64,000 nucleotides of DNA. It comes from Amycolatopsis saalfeldensis. GTDB taxonomy: Bacteria > Actinomycetota > Actinomycetes > Mycobacteriales > Pseudonocardiaceae. The translations under genes were made by a program, and so were the position numbers. The stretch covers positions 1 to 64,000 of the forward strand of contig NZ_FOEF01000003.1 of NCBI RefSeq assembly GCF_900110575.1, read 5' to 3'. Below, piece after piece: positions 59,372 through 64,000 of this stretch. Every line of letters starts with the position of its first letter. Position 1 is the first letter of the stretch. Under the pieces are notes generated by a model. That model was not told where the DNA came from, did no database searches, and saw only the letters and a list, made by a program, of their open reading frames with translations.

Positions 59372-59737
59372 TTGACTGTGGGGCCGGACCGACGACGAGA
59401 CACCCTCACCGTCCTGGCTGGGCACCGCGGCTCCGGCGCACTCGACACCGCCCAGGCGAACCTGGTCCCGGCGGGAGGCCAGGCCGTGGCCCAGGTCGAC
59501 CGCGCCCCGCAAGTGCGCACGTTCCCGGACAACTACTTCCGCGACGTCAACACCAGCGTCAACCAACAACTCAGTGAGATGCGGCGCGGCAAGATCAACG
59601 ACGCCTCCGGTACCGCGTTCACGGTGGTGACGACCAGCAGCCGACGAGTTCGGACCCGGCTGCGATCGACGACTCCAGCCGTCGGCCAGGGACCTTGGCA
59701 GGTTTCTCGCGTATTCCGGCAGTGCAGCCAGCCATGA
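59372..59737 (+). pseudogene. Possible solute-binding protein tail
   Basis: Part of this frame looks coding: APQVRTFPDNYFRDVNTSVN then QQLSEMRRGKINDASGTAF. It is reminiscent of the C-terminal helices of family-1 sugar-binding proteins (…PY.DV…L…G). Flanking codons on both sides are unconvincing and there is no lipoprotein signal. The rest of 59302-59793 holds no other recognisable feature. Confidence 0.25.
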
Positions 59738-59793
59738 TGAGCAATCCCGTTGAACGGACAAGGCGTCGGCGTTGTGCGTGGTAGACAACCGGC

Positions 59794-60423
59794 ATGCCGA
59801 TCAGCCGACTGCCCATCGACGAGCAGATCGATGCCCTGCGCGAGATCCTCAGCCGCAACACCGTTCTGATCGACGTGCTCGCCCGTGCCGCCGAGCTGAA
59901 CCTGCCCGGCTGGTACCTGACCTCCGGCTGCGTGTTCCAGACCGTGTGGAACGTGGTCACCGGATGCCCTGCCACCGACGGCATCCTGGACTACGACCTG
60001 TTCTACTTCGACCGCGCCGACCTGTCCTGGGAAGCCGAGGACACCGTCATCCGCGCCGGCCGCGAAGTGTTCGCCGGCGTCCCGGCCGAGGTCGAAATCC
60101 GAAACGAGGCGCGTGTGCACCTGTGGTACGAGCAGAAGTTCGGGGTGCCGTGCCGGCCCTACTCCTCGACCGAAGCCGCCATCGACTCGTTCGCCGCCAC
60201 CACCTGCTGTCTCGGCATCCGGGCCGAGGCCGGTGGACGGTGGCGGGTCTATGCGCCGCACGGCCTGTCCGACGTGTTCAACCTCGTCGTGCGCCCGAAC
60301 CCGGTTCAAGCACCACGCCACGTCTACGAGACCAAAACCGAGCGCTGGCGCCGGCAGTGGCCCACCTTGACCGTGCTTCCCTGGCCGGCGTGCCGTCTAC
60401 ACGATGGTAAACTGACCACGTGA
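59794..60423 (+). CDS. Nucleotidyltransferase family protein (DUF925/NTP_transf_6)
   Basis: A 209-residue protein. LPGWYLTSGCVFQTVWNVVT, then ILDYDLFYFDRADLSWEAED and HLWYEQKFGVPCRPYSSTEA are the complete family pattern, with the D-Y-D metal pair. Members are nucleotidyltransferase-fold proteins of unknown substrate. The ATG at 59794 agrees with the family N-terminus. The stop overlaps the GTG of the downstream TetR (GTGA), and the TetR operator at 60395-60412 lies within its 3' coding end. Confidence 0.85.
   Translation: MPISRLPIDEQIDALREILSRNTVLIDVLARAAELNLPGWYLTSGCVFQTVWNVVTGCPATDGILDYDLFYFDRADLSWEAEDTVIRAGREVFAGVPAEVEIRNEARVHLWYEQKFGVPCRPYSSTEAAIDSFAATTCCLGIRAEAGGRWRVYAPHGLSDVFNLVVRPNPVQAPRHVYETKTERWRRQWPTLTVLPWPACRLHDGKLTT
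60395..60412. promoter_or_regulatory. 18-bp TetR operator, copy 1
   Basis: GTCTACACGATGGTAAAC, with a partial palindrome (GTYTAC … GTAAAC), lies eight bases before the TetR start and inside the end of the preceding gene. The TAAACT within it could be a -10 for a near-leaderless TetR transcript. It matches the sites at 63250 and 63341. Confidence 0.6.
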
Positions 60424-61115
60424 CTGCTCCCGGAAGACGCCGACCATCGGCATCGGCCGGGAGCGGGCTTTCCAGACGCCGGCGCACAGCTCAGGTCGAG
60501 GGGAGTGCCGCGTATCTGGCCAAGCGGAGCGAGCTGCTGCAGATCGCTGGTGACGTCTTCAAGGAAAAGGGTTTCGAGGCCGCGACCCTGAACGACATCG
60601 CGGCTCGGTTCGGCACCGATCGCGCGGCGATCTACTACTACTTCGCCGGCAAGGACGAACTGTTTCAAGAGGTCTTCCAAGCCACCGCGAAAACCGTTCT
60701 CGAAGACAATCTCGCCGAGGCGACTCGCATCGCGGGCCTTGGCCTGACCGCTCGAGAGAAGCTCCGGAAGCTGATCGACCTGCAGGTCACCTCCTACAAG
60801 GCGAACTACCCCTACGTGCATATCTACATTCAGGAAGACATGGGGAAGGTGGCCTTCCAGTCGACGCCGTGGGCCAAGGAAATGGTCCGCAAGACCCGCC
60901 GCTTCGAATCGATCGTCACCGACGTCATCACCGGAGGGATCCGCGACGGCGAGTTCCGGGACGACCTGGTCGTCCCCCTGGTGGTGAAGTCGCTGTTCGG
61001 CATGGTGAACTGGACTCATCGCTGGCTCAAACCGGGCGACCGGAGGTACACCGCCGAGCAGACGATCGACACGTTCTCCGCCATCTTCTTCGACGGGCTC
61101 CGCCGCCCATCGTGA
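60420..61115 (+). CDS. TetR family transcriptional regulator
   Basis: A 231-residue repressor with a basic N-terminal extension (PGRRRPSASAGSGLSRRRR). The helix-turn-helix is AGDVFKEKGFEAATLNDIAA then RFGTDRAAIYYYFAGKDELF. The C-terminal domain has the TetR_C_6-like pattern (YKANYPYVHIYIQEDMGK, GMVNWTHRWLKPG) found in regulators of fatty-acid or aromatic catabolism. Three copies of an 18-bp operator (own start, SnoaL/LLM promoter, and 63341) define its probable regulon. The GTG start overlaps the upstream stop. Confidence 0.88.
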   Translation: MTAPGRRRPSASAGSGLSRRRRTAQVEGSAAYLAKRSELLQIAGDVFKEKGFEAATLNDIAARFGTDRAAIYYYFAGKDELFQEVFQATAKTVLEDNLAEATRIAGLGLTAREKLRKLIDLQVTSYKANYPYVHIYIQEDMGKVAFQSTPWAKEMVRKTRRFESIVTDVITGGIRDGEFRDDLVVPLVVKSLFGMVNWTHRWLKPGDRRYTAEQTIDTFSAIFFDGLRRPS

Positions 61116-61141
61116 CTTCGGCCAGCTCGCGGCCGGCTCGC

Positions 61142-61579
61142 TCATCCGTGCCGTTCGCCAAGCCGTCCGGTCAGCACCTCCGTGACGAGGTGGCCGACGC
61201 AACCGCGGGTCCGGGCGACGTCGTCGGCGATCGCCTCGGTCAGCTCGGCCACGCTCCCGAACTTCGTCATGCCGCGAAGACGCCGGACCGCGGTCACCCG
61301 GACCCGCATCCCGTACACGTCGTCGTCGAAGTCCAGCAGATGCGCCTCCAGCGTCCGGTGCTCGGCCTCGAACGTCGGATTCGTGCCGACCGAGATCGCC
61401 GCCGCCCGGGTCACCCCGCCCTCCAGCTCGACGAGGCCGGCGTAAACACCGTCCTCGGGCAACGACGCGCCGAGCCGGCGGCCCACGTTGACCGTGGGAT
61501 AGCCGAGCAGGCGCCCCCGTTGCCGTCCCCGGACCACCCGGCCTTCGACGACCCAGCCGGATTCGTTCTCCGCGCTCAT
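61142..61579 (-). CDS. Stand-alone riboflavin kinase (flavokinase domain)
   Basis: A 145-residue flavokinase making FMN from riboflavin and ATP. VEGRVVRGRQRGRLLGYPTV with NVG is the kinase signature (G-x-x-LGxPTAN type). SVGTNPTFEAEHRTLEAHLL with DFDDDVYG contains the metal/catalytic Glu. The FAD-synthetase domain of bifunctional RibF is absent, so this is a dedicated FMN supplier. It follows the luciferase-like monooxygenase on the same strand after 86 bases, and the FMN would feed that enzyme. The start is the ATG at 61579. Confidence 0.88.
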   Translation of the reverse strand: MSAENESGWVVEGRVVRGRQRGRLLGYPTVNVGRRLGASLPEDGVYAGLVELEGGVTRAAAISVGTNPTFEAEHRTLEAHLLDFDDDVYGMRVRVTAVRRLRGMTKFGSVAELTEAIADDVARTRGCVGHLVTEVLTGRLGERHG

Positions 61580-61665
61580 CTTCGCACTCTCCGATGTGGA
61601 CGATCGTGCCCGCCGGGCCGGTCGAGGCGGCCGGTGCGTGATCCGGCACCGGCCGCCCCGGCCGG

Positions 61666-62772
61666 TCAGCCGGCGGCGCTCGAGCTGAACGGCAGCTGGA
61701 TCTTGGGCGCGACCTCCTGGGCGATCAGCCGCAGGGACTGGAACCAGGGCGAGGGGTCGTCCAGGTAGTCGTGGGACTCGACCTGGAGCGTGCCCCAGCC
61801 GCCGGTGAACTCGTAGAGCTTGTTGAGCTTCTCGATCACCGTCTCGGGGGAGCCGACGACCCAGACGTTGTCGCAGATCCACTCGAGGTCCACATCGGAG
61901 GGTTGGGCGCCGGCGTCCTTGATGTAGCCCTCGAGCATCCCGAAGCGCTTCCAGATCGGCCAGAGGTAGCGCTCGAACGCGTACCCGACACCGCCTTCCA
62001 TGGCGAGCTTCTTGGCTTCCTTGTCCGTTTCGGCGACGAAAACCGTCTGGGACACGTGGTATTTCGAGCGGTCCGGGGTGTGGCCGTTTTCGAGCGCGGC
62101 CTTCTCGTAGGTCTCCCAGTGCGTTTTGAGGATCGACGAGCCGGAATAGATCGACACCGGCATGAAGCCGCGCTCCCCGGCGAACCGGATGGACGGCGAG
62201 TTCACCGAAAGCCCGGTGACCGCGATGTCGAGCTTTCCGCCCCATGGGCTGAAGTCGGCCAGCTTGTGGTCGTCGTGGCCCTCGCCGTCGTCGGCCTCTT
62301 CGGGGTAGCCCGCGCTCCAGAACTCGCCCTCGTGGAAGAACGGCTCGCGCTTCCAGATCTTCTCCATGATTTCCAGCGACTCGCGGACCCGCGCCGGATT
62401 GGCCGAAAGGTCCGTGATGCCGTGGAGGTAGGACGCCTGGGGGTAGGCCCCCGCGCCGACGCCGAGGAAGTAGCGGCCTTCGAGGATCTGCGAGAGCCAG
62501 CCGACCTGGATCGCCAGGTCCGCGGGGTGGTGGTGCGGCAGCAAGTGCGCCATCGGCGCGAACTTGATCCGTTCGGTCTCCATCGCCGCGGCCGCGATCA
62601 CCAGTTCCGGAGTCGGGATGCACTCCCACTTCTGGGTCGCGTGCTCGGCGACCATGAACTCGGTGAGCCCGGCCTGGTCGGCCTGCCGGGCGTTCTCCAG
62701 CGCCCATTCGAACGTCTGGCGGCTCGTGCGCTCCGGACGCATGTACGGGATGTGAATGAGTCCCGAGTCCAT
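61666..62772 (-). CDS. Luciferase-like (LLM) flavin-dependent monooxygenase
   Basis: A 368-residue bacterial-luciferase-fold enzyme using reduced flavin. FMVAEHATQKWECIPTPELV, KFAPMAHLLPHHHPADLAIQ and SQILEGRYFLGVGAGAYPQA are family landmarks. The C-terminal VVGSPETVIEKLNKLYEFTG is complete. The His-rich HLLPHHHP is typical of alkanal or limonene-type oxygenases. The ATG has AAGGAAGG at about seven bases. It lies 23 bases after the SnoaL-like gene and is read from the TetR-controlled promoter at 63250. The substrate is unknown. Confidence 0.9.
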   Translation of the reverse strand: MDSGLIHIPYMRPERTSRQTFEWALENARQADQAGLTEFMVAEHATQKWECIPTPELVIAAAAMETERIKFAPMAHLLPHHHPADLAIQVGWLSQILEGRYFLGVGAGAYPQASYLHGITDLSANPARVRESLEIMEKIWKREPFFHEGEFWSAGYPEEADDGEGHDDHKLADFSPWGGKLDIAVTGLSVNSPSIRFAGERGFMPVSIYSGSSILKTHWETYEKAALENGHTPDRSKYHVSQTVFVAETDKEAKKLAMEGGVGYAFERYLWPIWKRFGMLEGYIKDAGAQPSDVDLEWICDNVWVVGSPETVIEKLNKLYEFTGGWGTLQVESHDYLDDPSPWFQSLRLIAQEVAPKIQLPFSSSAAG

Positions 62773-62795
62773 GTTCTTCCTTCCTTGACGATTGA

Positions 62796-63200
62796 CTAAT
62801 TGGCGAAGAAGAGCTCTTTCGCGAGCTGGGTGTCGAGGTATTCGTGCACTCGCCGGATCAGTCCGTCCGAGCCCACTTCGAAGAAGAAGTGGCAGTCGGG
62901 GTCGTAGATCCGGCCGTCCTTGAGCTCGGCGTGGGATTTCGCCTCGACGGTCACCTTGTCCCCTTCCGCGACCAGGCCGACGGGGGTGATCTTCAAAGGC
63001 GCGACATACAGGTCGGCGACACCGCCGATCAGCCGGCCGAAGCCCGCTTTGTCGTAGGTGCCCGACATTCCCTCGAGCCGTCCCGAAACCCACCAGGTGA
63101 CGTCGGCGGCGAGCAGGTCGAGGATGTTCCCGACGTGCCCGGTCGAGAAGACCTCGAGGAACCGGGCCACCGTTTTCTTGTTCTCATCAGTGCTCGACAT
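62796..63200 (-). CDS. SnoaL-like/NTF2-fold protein
   Basis: A 134-residue cone-fold protein. ENKKTVARFLEVFSTGHVGN, LDLLAADVTWWVSGRLEGMS and DPDCHFFFEVGSDGLIRRVH (split by strands) follow the SnoaL-like pattern, with Asp and His lining the pocket and the ending EYLDTQLAKELF. It may be an isomerase, dehydratase or binding protein acting with the neighbouring monooxygenase. The ATG at 63200 has GGGAGAACC upstream. It is first in the operon, 45 bases from the -10. Confidence 0.85.
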   Translation of the reverse strand: MSSTDENKKTVARFLEVFSTGHVGNILDLLAADVTWWVSGRLEGMSGTYDKAGFGRLIGGVADLYVAPLKITPVGLVAEGDKVTVEAKSHAELKDGRIYDPDCHFFFEVGSDGLIRRVHEYLDTQLAKELFFAN

Positions 63201-63244
63201 GGTTCTCCCGTCGGAACCGTACGGCGGTGTGATCGGTGTCATCG

Positions 63245-63273
63245 ACGGTATCTACACTCGTGTAAACTGTCAA
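63245..63273 (-). promoter_or_regulatory. SnoaL/LLM promoter with embedded TetR operator
   Basis: On the minus strand TTGACA (63273-63268), exactly 17 bases, TACCGT (63250-63245). The spacer is the 18-bp dyad read here as GTTTACACGAGTGTAGAT (63267-63250). A repressor bound there would sit between the two hexamers and block RNA polymerase. Confidence 0.85.
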
Positions 63274-63340
63274 TGACCGGCGGCGAACTCTGTAGACCCA
63301 GTCGGGGTTCATGAAGGTCCTGAAGGCGCAATCAAGCACC

Positions 63341-63358
63341 GTTTACATGCATGTAGAC
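63341..63358. promoter_or_regulatory. 18-bp TetR operator, copy 3
   Basis: GTTTACATGCATGTAGAC is the most symmetrical of the three copies (7 of 8 positions paired around GC). It lies 74 bases upstream of the promoter-embedded copy and 38 bases beyond the stop of the CMD-like gene. It could form a loop with copy 2 or serve a rightward transcript. Confidence 0.65.
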
Positions 63359-63395
63359 CAGCGAAGAGTCTCCACAGTGGAACGGGCCGTGGTGG

Positions 63396-64000
63396 TCATT
63401 CGTCGTGCGCGGGGGTGCCCGGGTGGGCCGGCGCGGCGGCGGCGATGTGGAGGGCGTGCAGGATCGCGGTGCGGCCGGCGCCGAGGCGGAGCGCGTTCCT
63501 CAGGTGCAGCCGCATTCCGGGCAGATAGCGGTGGGTCGGCGTGGCGTCGGCGGCCAGGGACATCAGTTCCTTGGTGAGGCCGCGTACGGCGCGGGTCTGC
63601 CAAGGCACGGCGCAGTAGGCGAAAAACGCGTCGTAGGCCTCGGGGGACAGGCGCAGCAGGGAGTCGAGGAAACCCGGGACCTCGCGGTCGAAATCGGCCC
63701 AGTAGGGATCAGCGCCCTGCCGGCGCTCGCGCAGCGCGGTGCGTTCGGCGTCGAGCGGGCCGTCGAGGGCTTGACCGCGCTCGTGGAGTGCTCGGGCGAC
63801 GCGGTGGGAGCCTTCCATCAGGGTGTGCACGCCGAGACCGGAAACGACGACAAGAGTTTCGTGGACCTGCGCGGCGGTGGCGCCGGCGTCGAGGGCGTCG
63901 TGAACCGCGCGGTCGATGCCGGCGCCGTCGAGGGCGGTGACCGACGCGTGCACGGCGAGCTGGATCAGCGCGACGGCGAGCTCGTCGAGGTCTTCGCCGT
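63396..64000 (-). CDS. Carboxymuconolactone decarboxylase-like protein, 5'-partial
   Basis: The frame remains open to the window end (…GEDLDELAVALIQLAVHASV…), so at least 201 residues are encoded and the start is outside. Two related helical segments, ALDGAGIDRAVHDALDAGAT and LAADATPTHRYLPGMRLHLR followed by NALRLGAGRTAILHALHIAA, match the CMD/AhpD fold. The redox CxxC of AhpD is not visible, which favours a gamma-CMD-type role. A function with the LLM regulon is possible, as it is divergent neither from it nor coupled to it. Confidence 0.78.
   Translation of the reverse strand, partial: GEDLDELAVALIQLAVHASVTALDGAGIDRAVHDALDAGATAAQVHETLVVVSGLGVHTLMEGSHRVARALHERGQALDGPLDAERTALRERRQGADPYWADFDREVPGFLDSLLRLSPEAYDAFFAYCAVPWQTRAVRGLTKELMSLAADATPTHRYLPGMRLHLRNALRLGAGRTAILHALHIAAAAPAHPGTPAHDE

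Noticed and set aside
61580..62707. Possible fusion of the flavokinase to an upstream frame, giving a 521-residue protein
   Set aside because: The extra part is an alternative frame of the LLM monooxygenase. The ATG at 61579 with a complete kinase domain explains the gene.

Overview
The window is high-GC actinomycete DNA. Dense GTG/ATG starts, 4-base ATGA/GTGA overlaps between consecutive genes, many TetR regulators, WXG-type secretion proteins and an Rhs protein fit a soil actinobacterium of the Pseudonocardiaceae, Amycolatopsis-like. The genus is inferred from overall style, not from a marker gene. No rRNA, tRNA, CRISPR array or intact insertion sequence was seen.

1-15.4 kb is acyl-CoA and carboxylic-acid catabolism. 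After a partial gene of odd codon use come a dihydrodipicolinate-reductase-like enzyme and an AraC regulator, then a crotonyl-CoA carboxylase/reductase-like gene overlapping an enoyl-CoA hydratase, a broken TetR gene, an acyl-CoA ligase and a FadR-type GntR regulator. A second block (MaoC hydratase, FabG-like reductase, acyl-CoA dehydrogenase, enoyl-CoA hydratase, CoA ligase, aldehyde dehydrogenase) surrounds a TetR gene. Two intergenic copies of one dyad suggest that this TetR controls the whole block.

15.5-24.5 kb is a leftward peptide-uptake operon: APC permease, PaiB-like protein, M19 dipeptidase and an OppBCDF transporter. A divergent MocR-type regulator lies upstream. 24.6-28.3 kb carries a VIT-family metal transporter behind a large dyad, a fused EtfB-EtfA protein, and a convergent pair of membrane proteins. 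28.3-35.1 kb is a second amide/peptide block: YtcJ-type amidohydrolase, PucR regulator, family-5 solute-binding lipoprotein and M14 carboxypeptidase. 35.1-37.4 kb is a gene graveyard holding an MFS tail, a heavily frameshifted DUF1566-like gene and a short-chain dehydrogenase tail.

37.4-42.6 kb holds a nucleotidyltransferase-like gene and a TetR, divergent from a rhomboid-like protease with two palindromic operators between them. A 134-bp unit repeated three times follows, then a LysR gene and two short-chain dehydrogenases, one of which has lost its nucleotide-binding motif. 42.8-55.4 kb is a type VII secretion/polymorphic-toxin region: a YbaB-like gene, an EspC-like gene, a WXG-module effector and a 1603-residue WXG-Rhs protein with an unrecognised C-terminal domain and no same-strand immunity gene. 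Interleaved are a hydrolase/TetR pair sharing an operator, small membrane and secreted proteins, and a CtpE-like P-type ATPase.

55.4-64 kb has a RibD-like reductase, an SRPBCC/ArsR pair, a quinone oxidoreductase next to a decayed TetR gene, and a FAD oxidoreductase. It ends with a small regulon: a nucleotidyltransferase and TetR, a stand-alone flavokinase, a luciferase-like monooxygenase and a SnoaL-like protein, with three copies of an 18-bp operator, one lying exactly between the -35 and -10 of the SnoaL/monooxygenase promoter.
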